Under the pieces are notes generated by a model. It made no database searches and was not told the DNA's origin. It worked only from the letters and a program-made list of their open reading frames with translations. 64,000 nt of DNA. Source: Diphasiastrum complanatum. Taxonomy: Eukaryota > Streptophyta > Lycopodiopsida > Lycopodiales > Lycopodiaceae. Each line of letters opens with the position of its first letter. The stretch's first letter is position 1. The DNA is taken from assembly GCA_029204225.1 (NCBI GenBank), contig CM055092.1, positions 70,931,472-70,995,471 on the forward strand, given 5' to 3'. Shown here in pieces: positions 10,329 through 19,746 of this stretch. A program made the translations under genes and the position numbers.

Positions 10329-10514
10329 TCACTTCTCAAAATTAGTACGAAAACATAGAAGCATGCAAATGGCACATTCACTTGGCTGTTTATCCTAATT
10401 TGTTGCCAAGATCAATTTATTTGTCTGGAACACGTAGTGCTCAAGCTCTGCCCATTGTGCAGCTGTGAAAAGACGATGCCCATCGATTGCAGCTTTGTGC
10501 ACACTTCCTCACTA
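10329..10514 (+). repeat. segmental repeat, copy 1
   Basis: Two blocks (10329-10396 and 10437-10514) recur in the same order and orientation at 11191-11260 and 11488-11566. Landmarks are CACTTCTCAAAAT, ACATAGAAGCATGCA, GTGCTCAAGCTCTGC and ATCGATTGCAGCTT. The blocks are 40 bp apart here. Confidence 0.8.
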
Positions 10515-10638
10515 GTTTTGAGTGAGTTTAATCATTTTCAATTTGAACATAATATTCTACATGTCATTGAGAGCTCTCCATTCGTTTGTCCCTGAAACTC
10601 CTATGTAGTTGTGGTTTGCACATCCACTTGTTATTTTG

Positions 10639-11040
10639 CTAGTCAGACCAGACGTTCATTAAACAGTGAGTGATTTTGCTTGTGATACTCTTGGCTAAAT
10701 GGTCAAGACGCCCAGTCCAGGTAGCATAAGCAAGCTGGGCATGGCAAGTAGCTGGGAGGAGGTCAGAAGAAGGCTCGGACATAAGATCAGGGTCGTCAGA
10801 GATATGGACATAGATATCAGAATCGTCAATGCCAGTGCCCTCATGATAGAAAACAACAGTAGTAGGAGGAAGAGTCTGGCAACAATCATGAGCGACGTTT
10901 TTGCTGAATGTCGGCAAACTCTGCGGAAGTGTAGCGATGGACAAAAGCAGGGCGAGGAATAGGAGGACGTGTTGCAGAAGGAACAATAGAGCCATAAAGT
11001 TGTTGCTTATAGCAGTTCTGCATGAGAAGATCTAAATCGA
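10639..11040 (-). pseudogene. unidentified decayed coding segment between repeat copies
   Basis: On the minus strand one frame reads through about 11040-10905 (including RPPIPRPAFVHRYTSAEF and QQKRR). After a one-base shift the reading continues through about 10905-10639 (including DCCQTLPP, IDDSDIYVHISDDPDLMSEP and WTGRLDHLAKSITSK). The amino-acid composition on both sides of the shift is protein-like, unlike the other frames. I do not recognise the family. Its position between two copies of a duplicated segment suggests a transposable-element interior. It may equally be a host exon relic. Confidence 0.35.
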
Positions 11041-11190
11041 GGATCCAGGCTCTCCATCCGCAAGTTGAATGTCATCCATACTCAAATCATTCAAGCTTTC
11101 AGGGTGAAAGCTACATGATTGAATCAATGAAACTGGTATAGAACTAGGTAAATTCTCTTATGCTAGTACTGCATTCAACAGCGAGCTTCC

Positions 11191-11566
11191 ACTCACTTCT
11201 CAAAATCAGTAGGAAACATAGAAGCATGCAGATGGCACATTCACTTGTCTGTTTATCATCATCTGTCATCTACTTTCCGCGAATCCAACATACAGAAAGT
11301 AATGTTTTGATGTGCCACCTGACGACCGTCTATTTTTCCCATGAGGATTGCCGTATTTAAGCTATCATAAGTGGGCAGTCGCTCATAGCGCGATCCCGCT
11401 CATGGTCGCCAAACTTCTCCTAATAGGAAAGAGCAATCCAGTTGGAAATAGAGCTCCATGCATGATGTACTTGTAGATCAATGCCTAGTGCTCAAGCTCT
11501 GCTCATTGTGCAGTTGTGAAAAGATAATGCCCATCGATTGCAGCTTCGTACATGCTTCCTCACTAT
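11191..11566 (+). repeat. segmental repeat, copy 2
   Basis: This is the second copy of the blocks at 10329-10514, at roughly 90% identity. The two blocks are here separated by 228 bp instead of 40, so one copy has an insertion or the other a deletion. Confidence 0.8.
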
Positions 11567-11794
11567 GGAAAGAAAGATGTATGTTGATTTTTTTCTTGTG
11601 AAGAAGGTGAAAGCTTGGTAAATTTGAGGTGGCATGATGCATGTCATCTACATGTATGTTTTGTTTTGTATTTTTGTCTACTTGAGCTATGAAATTGTAG
11701 TTATTACACCTTTTGTGACAAATATAATACATCGATAATTCATCAATAAGTTTTCACCAGTAAGAACAAATCTCTATCGAATTATAATTTTGCG

Positions 11795-11905
11795 ATTGTG
11801 ATAAAAATAAAAATTTAGAATCTATATAGTCTCTTGGTCCAAATGGCTATGGACCAAGAGACTATATAGATCATGAATTTTTATTTATTTATGAAGTCAA
11901 TCATG
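11795..11905. repeat. foldback hairpin with perfect 20-bp stem
   Basis: Bases 11821-11840 and 11851-11870 are exact reverse complements (arm TCTATATAGTCTCTTGGTCC) around a 10-base loop. The pairing extends imperfectly outward through the A/T-rich flanks (AAAAATT..AATTTTT) to about 11795 and 11905. This may be a small foldback/MITE or a hairpin-RNA locus. No target-site duplication was recognised. Confidence 0.75.
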
Positions 11906-12894
11906 ACATTTTCAACATCTTTTCATTTCTATTGAATCATCATATTTTGTCGATCGAGCAAATGTTGTGCAATGCTTTTTGCTAAGTTTAAGAGAGAATG
12001 ATTGTGATGCTACAATTTAGAAAGGATATTACAAAAACGATTCAATTTTTAAAATCCAATATGAGCAAATCACATCATTCGAAACATGCATAAAACTTCT
12101 TACCAACAACAACAAATCAATCGCCAATACAATGTGACAACTTTTGTTTGTTTTGGTTTTGTAAATGCATGAATTATAAGTTAGTAGTATTCCATTGACA
12201 TTGATTCAGCAACAACAATTCGAGAAATTGTGAGTGCATCAATCCAATTGGAACAATGAAAAGCATCACTATACAAACAAATACTGACAACAAAGTAAAA
12301 GTATATCCTTGGAAAGAACCAAGAACAACCATAGAGCCTTCTATCTCGTCAAACAACAAAAAACAAAAGCAATACAAATGGATAGAAACAGTGAAACAAA
12401 ATCTACACTCTCTAACAAATCAATTTCACTACTCGCCACAAATGTCGATTGTTAACAAATTTAAGAAAGTTTATCAAGACTCACAACTATCAAACCACAA
12501 CATCATTTATTACTTGAGAAAGTACATAAAAACAAGTGAATATCATTAATATTAAACGAAGCGAAAAACACAATAATGAATCTATTGAGCAATCCAATGA
12601 GCGAGAAATTCTATTGAAGATTTCATACAAAAACTTTGAAACTACAAAATAATTTACAAGATCATTTATCACAACAATATAAAAACACTTTAAACAAATC
12701 CCAAAATTTTCTAAAATTTTAGGATTCATGCTATTATGACATGGCAAGGCCTTTGTGGTACAATACCACATCGTTCTTGTTTATTTATCTATAAACGATT
12801 GGAATTTGAGATGAAGGATTTGAATGAATTACATTTTTGTCTTCGAATTGAGGTATGGCGTTATGAGAACAAATTATTATTTTGATCAAAATAC

Positions 12895-13630
12895 ATTTTT
12901 GTGTTGAATTCAAAGCCTGTTTTTACACCGATGGAACCAAAAGCTAAGTTGACAAGCTATGTTGACGAGGATGTAGTCAATGCTCCTTTACTTGTGTACT
13001 TAATTGGTTCCTTAATCTATTTTACTATTACAAGTCCAAACACCATGTATGCGATTGGTGTGATTAGTCAATTTATGATTGGCCCAACTCATTGGAGGAG
13101 TGCAAAACGCATTCTGAATTTTCTCAATGACATGTTTAATCATGTTTTAGAGTATTTTTCCTCTAATGATCTTGTACTTCATTGTTACTACAATGCAGAT
13201 TGGGCTACTAGTGTAGAAGACATAAAATCCATCTCAAGCTATGTTTTCATATCGAAAAGCTATACCATTTTATGGAAGACTAAAGGCAAGCTACAATTGC
13301 ATATCTTTGGTTGAACTGAATATAGTTCAACTAAATTTGTCTTATGTGATGTGTTTTAGTGTGAAGCCACACACATATTATGTGAAAGTCAAAGCTATAA
13401 ACAAATTGTGAAGAATCCTATATTTCATGCTCGTACTAAGCATATTGAGACTCGTTAATTATCACGTTGTGCCTGAGAAGGTTAACTGACAAAATTAGAG
13501 TTAGTTTATTGTTTTACGCATGACTAGCTGAGAGATACCTTCACCAAGCCTCTAGCAAAGGCAAAGTTTTTGCATATCAGATCATTGATGAATATTGTAG
13601 AAAACAAGCTTATCATCAAAGATGCATATT
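12895..13630 (+). pseudogene. Ty1/copia RT C-terminus and RNase H, decayed
   Basis: The frame from 12901 reads TPMEPKAKLTS, then LIGSLIYFTITSPNTMYAIG, then a DADW-like core written NADWATSVEDIKS, the standard end of copia RT and start of RNase H. Past a stop at 13312-13314 the homology continues with TEYSS, NPIFHARTKHIETR and DTFTKPLAKAKF, broken by further stops. RNase H degrades the RNA strand of the cDNA hybrid in copia replication. The upstream part of pol is absent (the 5' flank is AT-rich and non-coding). The copy is dead. Confidence 0.85.
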
Positions 13631-14010
13631 AGAAAATGTAATAATAAGCTTGACAATTGCATATAGATGTAAAATTGTTTTATGTCAAACTTGTGTTGCA
13701 ATTCACATCATTGGATATTGCCAAAAACCTTCACGAACACCCAATCATTCACACTGTGTATATACCACCAATTTTAATAACGAGGGTGTATAGTTGTAAA
13801 GGCTAATGTGTGTGTGTATGTGAGCTTTTTCATCTATTGTGATTTATGTTTTTGCTATTGTGATTGATTATGTGATTGTTATCGGAATAGGATATGATGT
13901 TGGAAGATTACAAATCATGATGAATAGATTCAGTATATAGGCTCCATTCTTGTGATTGACGAATCATAATTTTGATCCTATTTAATACTTGATCATTAGG
14001 AGGAGACTCC

Positions 14011-14274
14011 GTGGACGTGTTGTCGTGGATGAATAAACATAATGAGGCAATTTGTGGTCGACTGTCTTACCAAATTGGATACGTTTATTCCAATAAAGAC
14101 CACCACAAAGGCATCGCGATCAATGTTTCGAGAGTGAATCAATGTGCTTCTAACAATCTTGGTGGCAAGGACCTTGTCAGGCCTCCATGCCCAAGTGCTC
14201 CAAGAAGGTCAAGAGCCAAGGCAACAAACATAGCACCAAAGTCCTTGTCAAAACTAGCCAACCTCGACATACAT
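14011..14274 (+). pseudogene. copia pol linker fragment interrupted by solo LTR
   Basis: An open frame includes PSAPRRSRAKA, similar to the integrase-RT linker SSAPRRSTKARAEP of the copia derivative near 51380. The sequence 14226-14274 also matches the reverse complement of 27840-27900. The frame is cut at 14274 by an LTR insertion. The N-terminal half of the frame is not recognised. Confidence 0.5.
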
Positions 14275-14747
14275 TGTAAAGACCACTAGAGATAATTCCC
14301 TAAGACAAGGATAGGAAAACACAAGAGAGATTGTGGAGCAAAACCACCCAACCAAACCTAGATCCCTCCTGGAGAATCCTCCTGGATCTAGCCCCCAAGC
14401 CATGCCAATGTGACAGCAAGAAGAGAAGAGCTCATCAAGTAACCTAGACCAAGTCATCGACGGAATAATCACTACCGCAATATATAGAGAGTAGGATCCT
14501 ATGCATGAGCACATCCAATCCCCATGCAAGTCAACTATAAATAGGTTACAACTCTACATGCATACCTCTTGCCTATATCAGTCACACGTACATGCACTAC
14601 TCCATATGTCTCAATTAGAGTGTATGGGTCCTCTCAAGCTTACTAGTCACGAACAGGCCTCACATGGAATAAAATCTAGGCGTGACCAATAAACTTGAAC
14701 ACTAGAGGGCCGATCTACCATATTAGGACAATTCCAGGTCCTTAACA
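14275..14747 (+). mobile_element. solo LTR, 473 bp, with TACAT target duplication
   Basis: The element begins TGTAAAGACC and ends GGTCCTTAACA, giving TG..CA ends and a ~10-bp imperfect terminal inverted repeat. It is flanked on both sides by TACAT (14270-14274 and 14748-14752). The reverse-complement copy of the host sequence near 27840 has the two flanks adjacent with one TACAT, that is, an empty site. A TATA box CTATAAATAGG lies at 14535-14545. No internal region or second LTR is present, so this is a solo LTR left by LTR-LTR recombination. Confidence 0.88.
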
Positions 14748-15189
14748 TACATAATGTTGTACTTGCTCATTTTGGAGCCAAATCGATTAAGTGATTTTGC
14801 AATAATTTCTATCAAGCTTGTGTAATCTCTTTTAATGGTTGCAAAATATTCAATCTATTGTTATCATTCTTTATGTACTTTGTTTTGAACTTACTAGTGC
14901 ACTTCACACATGTGAAGGCTTTTTGAATAATTTACACTTTGTTTTAGATTGCTCTTGATTTCTAGATCAACATTATTGATAGATATTGATGGAGATTGAT
15001 TAGGTTCATTCAAGGTCCCCAAACTCACTTTATTCATAGGTAAGACAACAAGGAGATTTAGACTCATGCACTCATGACTCAAACAACTTGATAGTGGACT
15101 ACTTATATGATGTGACATCTTTGGTTTACTTTCATTATTATTTGCATCCATATTTTTCAATTTGCAAACCTAGATCATACGGATCTAGC

Positions 15190-15495
15190 CCCCAAGATAT
15201 GGATCAATCACTCATAAGAGATTGAGGAGCCACACCAACAACATGTAGCTACTACCATCACAATCAAGCATACACTAGTGAGAGCCTGATGGGTATACTT
15301 ATACCCATCCAAGGCCCATGCATCACTAGTAGTGGATTGTGACACCTCGCTGGACACCTCTGTAGCCTAACTGGGCCACATCGTCCAGGTCCCCTATGAC
15401 TCATTGATAGACCCATAAAAATCCACCGTGTAGAGTTTAGGCCGCCAGCCATTAATTATGACCATATACACATCAGGGCTCCAAACCTCTCATAA
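15190..15495 (+). repeat. LTR-like remnant, copy 1
   Basis: This segment matches 23353-23590 in the same orientation over landmarks CAATCAAGCAT, GAGAGCC, a TATA-containing palindrome-like GGGTATA..TATACCC, CCCCTATGACTCA, GATAGACCCATAAAA and GCCATTAATTATGACCATAT. Its left edge shares GGATCTAGCCCCCAAG with the solo LTR at 14275-14747, suggesting a related LTR family. The gypsy RNase H fragment starts at its right edge. Confidence 0.65.
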
Positions 15496-16440
15496 TTGAT
15501 GAATCCAGATTTACCTTACGTTGTACAAACTGATGCAAGTAATTCGGCAATAGGAGCGATTCTTTTACAAAATGATAGGCAAATAGCATTTGAAAACAAG
15601 AAACTTACGAGACCTCAGTTGCGTTATACAACTCAGGAGAAGGAGTTAGTTGTTGTGATACATGCATTTAAAACCAAGAGACGTTACCTTTATGGTAGTC
15701 AGTTTATAGTGTATACAGATTACCAGCCTCTAAAGTACTTTTGCAATCAAAACGATATGAGTGGTCGTAAAGCTCGCTGGGCTGAGCTTATGCAGGAATT
15801 TGATCATGAGATCCAATATGTCAAAGCCAGCTCTAACCAAGTTGCAGACGCACTTAGTCAGATTGGTGAATTAAATGAACTTTCATTCACCCAGATTTCC
15901 ACTGATCTATATCTTTCGTTGAGAGGAAAGTGTGAAACAGATTCTCATTTTGGTCGCATTTGGAAAATGGTTGAGACTGGGAAAAATGAGGTTGGAATAG
16001 AGATTAACTCACAGGGATCTTAGGTTCCTAAGAAAGATAAGAAGATAATGGAATAGTTTTATCCGAGGTGGCTTGCTATTTCGGAATGGGAAAGTTTGTG
16101 TGCTAGCGAATGATGAAATAAAGAAGAGAGTTCTTTATGAGTGTCATGATGTACCCTGTGCAAGTCATCCAGATATACACATGACTTTGGACTTGGTCAG
16201 AAGAGAGTTTTATTGGCCAAAACTCAAGCCATTTGTTGAGTCTTATGTGGTTAAATGTAAACCTTGTCAGCTAGCCAAAGCGGAACGCTTAAAGGCTAGT
16301 GGGTTGTTGCATTCCTTAGATATCCCTCAGAAATGATGAGAAAGCATATTTATGGATTTTGTAGTTGGACTTCCAAAGATCCAACGTCTGAATGATTCTA
16401 TTTGGGTTGTAGTGGACAATTTAACTAAGTTAGCTACGTT
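15496..16440 (+). pseudogene. Ty3/gypsy RNase H and integrase N-terminus, decayed
   Basis: The first frame (15496-16023) is an RNase HI domain with the four acidic residues in place (QTDAS, QEKEL, YTDYQ, QVADALS). After a stop, the frame from 16073 carries the integrase zinc-binding domain (H in ECHDV, then HPDIH, then CKPCQLAKAE). A further shift leads to the start of the catalytic core (MDFVVGLP with its Asp, then the second Asp region VVDNLTKLATF) before homology ends near 16440. It belongs to a gypsy lineage different from the 33-49 kb elements. RT and the integrase core are missing. Confidence 0.87.
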
Positions 16441-16609
16441 TATACTGTTGCATTATTCCCTTTCATACTAATCGACTAATCAGTTTTTAATCTTCATCCA
16501 ACTGTTTATCCAGTTCTACGGATTTTTCAGTGTCTTTATACAATTTGCAGAATTACAAGTGTTTTTACACAATCTGCGAAAATACACGAAGTTTGACAAC
16601 AATGTCGCA

Positions 16610-16612
<3 letters not shown>

Positions 16613-16705
<93 letters not shown>
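16613..16705 (+). repeat. (TC)n microsatellite, 92 bp
   Basis: A perfect TC run at the left edge of the first higher-order minisatellite unit. The corresponding place in the second unit (near 17137) has only TCTCTCTC. Confidence 0.97.
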
Positions 16706-16708
<3 letters not shown>

Positions 16709-17458
16709 AACCCGACAGTGTCGCCTGTCAAAAATTACGTGCAAAAATGCAGTGTCGTCTTTTTTGCATTTTTTGCTTGTCAGGAATTGCGTGTAAAATG
16801 CAGTGTCGACTTTTTTGCATTTTTCGCCTGTCAAGAATTGCGTGTAAAAATGCAGTGTCGACTTTTTCGCATTTTTTGCTTGTCAAAAATTGCGTGTAAA
16901 AATGCAGTGTCGTCTTTTTTGCCATTTTTCACCTGTTAGGAATCGCATGTAAAAATGCAGTTTCACCTTTTTCGCTTTTTGCCTGTCAAAAATTATGTGC
17001 AAAAATGCAGTGTCATCTTTTTCAAAAAATTTCGCTTGTCAGAAATCACGAGTAAAAATGTAGTGTCGCATTTTTCGCCTGTGGCAGTTTACGTTCATTT
17101 CTGCAGAATGACAGTTTACATTCATTTATGCAATTCTCTCTCTACAAACCCGACAATGTCGCCTGTCAAGAATTACGTGCAAAAATGCAGTGTCGCGTTT
17201 TTCACATTTTTCGCCTGTCAGGAATTGCGTGTAAAATGCAGTGTCATCTTTTTCGCATTTTTCGCCTATCAAGAATTACATGTAAAAATGCAGTGTCGTC
17301 TTTTTCGCCTGTCAGGAATTACGTGCAAAAATGCAGCGTCGTCTTTTTCGCATTTTTCGCTTGTCAGAAATCACGAGTAAAAATGTAATGTCACATTTTT
17401 CGCCCGTGGCAGTTTACGTTCATTTATGCAGAATGACTGTTTACGTTCATTTATGCAG
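16706..17458 (+). repeat. higher-order minisatellite, ~50-bp monomer
   Basis: A ~50-bp monomer (core GCCTGTCA, AATT, CGTG, AAAATGCAGTGTCG, a T-run, then GCATTTTT) is repeated about seven times from 16725. A distinct spacer with GGCAGTTTACGTTCATTT and TGCAGAATGAC follows. The whole arrangement, including the preceding CTCTCTCTA(T/C)AAACCCGACA, then repeats with about five monomers and the same spacer to 17458. It is therefore a two-level tandem repeat. Confidence 0.9.
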
Positions 17459-17984
17459 ACAGACTGTTTACATCCAATTGTCACCGCTTATCAACAAGTA
17501 ACTTCTGAGAAGAACTGGATGAATGCCAGCGGATACCAGCCAACTAGCAATCACATTTGATGACCTAATTACTTAGTATAAATCAGCTGTTCATACATCT
17601 CATTATCAACGATCAAGCAAAAGACCAATGTTATTGTGAATTGTGCAGGAGTTGAGTGTTATTACACGACGCTTCCTACGCTCTCATCAAGCAGATCGTT
17701 ACAATTTGAAAGTATTGTTGTTAGCTCTCTATCAAGCTTTCAAGCTTGAACTCTCTTGAGCATTCTAGCTCAATCTTTTTAGAGATTTATTTTAGAGTTG
17801 CTATTGCGCTACTGCTTATCAACAGGTTTCAGAATTATTCTCAGGTACTCAGAGACAACTTTAGAGTGCGCGGTTTCTATCCGCTATTGTCTTGCACTCA
17901 TTAGCATCTGATCTTGTTTTTCTGAATTACTACTATTTTCTTATTGCGTTCAGTTTGTGTTAGAATGCATGCATCTTTGTATTG
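17459..17984 (+). other. non-coding, LTR-like (candidate TATA box)
   Basis: There is no long frame. AGTATAAATCAGC near 17577 looks like a TATA box followed by CT-rich and CAAGCTTTCAAGCTTG-type text, as seen downstream of LTR transcription starts. It may be an LTR of one of the flanking gypsy remnants, but no partner copy or TG..CA ends were found. Confidence 0.3.
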
Positions 17985-19135
17985 CTTTTGTAACTGATAG
18001 AAAATGTATGAGAATTCAATACTTTATGTTTGGCTACATAATCACTTAGTATTTTTGCATCAAGCTCCCATTGCACTTTTGGCATCATGATCACCACGTC
18101 GTCCAAGGTATAACTTTTGAAGTTTTCTAGCACATCATGGACTGGTGCCTTGCTCATTCCTTCCTTCAAAAGGTTGATCTTAGCACGATTTGTGAGTGAT
18201 AGCTTGTGCATTGCTTCTGACATTTCTGAAGCTGGTGTCGAAGCTTGGTCGGATGACCCTTGAGCATGCGATTCAACAACTTTCTTCTTTCCTTGTATAT
18301 CGTTGTTGGTTGCTGCTGCTTCTTTGCTCATTGTCTTATGTTGAGGTTCTTTGACATTCGCCACATGGTTCCGAATGTCTTCATCCACTAGTGCTATAGC
18401 CTCTTTGGATAAATCGCTCTCTTTGCTTTTGTTAATTTTTCTTTGGTATAGGTGCTTTCGATGGTGGCGTCTTGGAGACTTTCGCACGTGGAGATCTATG
18501 GCGTGGTTGAGCTGGTATTCATTGAACTCCATAGCGTGTAGGATCCATGTGGTGTAGGATTTGCTTATTTGTCAGCTCAGCTCCCTCGTCGTAGGACAAT
18601 GCATGTTGCCAAGGAACTCAATCATCTTCAACAGGTTTCAGAATAGGTTCCAGTGACAGCCATGCTACGTTTATCATATTCACCCCATAGGAGATTGGCG
18701 TGTCCAGGGTGAATCCTCGTGGTGGTGATTCATTGGGTTCTGAATCAGAATCAGGATCTACAGTCGATTGTTGCCAATGCATTTTTCCACAAAATGGTAT
18801 CAGATTGTGAATCATAATGAACACCCATTGAGGCCTTCGGACGATCAATGATATGGTCTGTTGTGGAAGAAGTGTCATCAGCCTTGGGTCGTACCGGTTT
18901 CACCGTCCATGTGGAGGGATCCACTTTTACTGCCCGCTCTCTATTCTCAAATGTGATTTTGCCGGTCCCCCAATCATGAACTACTTGCACAACTTGTAAC
19001 CAGGGTCGTCCCAACAAAATCTGATAGGCAGTGGGTGTTTCAGAAATGTCCATCACCACAAATGTAATGACAAATTGTACCCCGCTATCTTGACTGGAAT
19101 GTCTTCTACAATCCCGTTCGGCCGCACACATGATT
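17985..19135 (-). pseudogene. Ty3/gypsy protease C-terminus to RT N-terminus, decayed
   Basis: On the minus strand 19131-18751 encodes the end of a retropepsin (VQFVITFVVMDI, then ILLGRPWLQV) plus the protease-RT linker. Frames at 18878-18618 (GFTLDTPISYGVNMINVAWL) and 18532-17960 (LTNRAKINLLKEGMSKAPVHDV, then YTLDDVVIMMPK) continue it with frameshifts. The same order occurs at 33900-35340 (-) and 47300-48400 (+), so this is the same family. Both ends are truncated: the 5' part of the protease is lost at 19135 and RT after 17985. It supplied protease and RT functions in the parent element. Confidence 0.85.
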
Positions 19136-19140
19136 GATTA

Positions 19141-19659
19141 GCTAGTTTGATGGCGAACTAACCAAGCTAACCAACTAAGCCAACCTCGTTGGGTAAGTAA
19201 CAATAATGAAGATTCTTTTAAACAATCATAAAAGACACAAAAAACTTTTCTTTATTTAAAAATCTAATTAGTCACCTCCAATCCTAAAAGTTTGATTTAA
19301 ATTTAACAATAAAATAACTCATTCACGGGCTCTCTTATCCAATGGGGTTGACACAATTGAGTAGCTTGAAATCCAAACTCTCTTTGGTTTGAGGTTCAAG
19401 CCACCCTCGGAAAAGCAAGATACATTTTATGGTTTCCTTACTATATCACAAATCAAAACTAATGTCACAAATATTCAAAATGGAATTAGTCATCACATTC
19501 TCGTTGCTATGATTCAATACTATTCTAGTCCTTTATCTCTTTTGAGTAACATGAAAACTACAGGTCAAAGGTAAGTTTCGACATAAACGTAGCCAGGTGA
19601 AATTAGTTAAATCTAACCTGCAGGCACTTCTATTATTAGGTCAAGAGTTTGCAATCTTA
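19141..19659 (+). other. PNO1 upstream region, no gene seen
   Basis: AT-rich sequence between a gypsy remnant and the PNO1 leader. I see no coding region or recognised repeat. Confidence 0.5.
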
Positions 19660-19670
19660 TTAGGGTTTAA
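19660..19670 (+). promoter_or_regulatory. telo-box in PNO1 promoter
   Basis: TTAGGGTTTAA (reverse complement contains AAACCCTAA) lies about 80 bp before the PNO1 start codon, followed by a CT-rich leader (19685-19735). Telo-boxes are typical of plant ribosome-biogenesis and ribosomal-protein promoters, matching the gene's function. Confidence 0.65.
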
Positions 19671-19746
19671 ACTACGACCTTTTCTCTAGCTCGCTCGCTC
19701 TCTCTCTCTTTCACTCTCGATCTCTCTCTCTCGCCACGAGTTTGAC

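Noticed and set aside
12174-12771. Several 60-100-codon frames on both strands in AT-rich DNA
   Set aside because: No recognised domains and biased composition (Asn, Lys, Ile or Leu, Phe). Consistent with AT-rich noise.
16725-17458. CRISPR-like look of regularly spaced ~50-bp repeats
   Set aside because: Monomers are directly tandem without unique spacers, diverged, and lie in plant DNA with no cas genes. It is a minisatellite.
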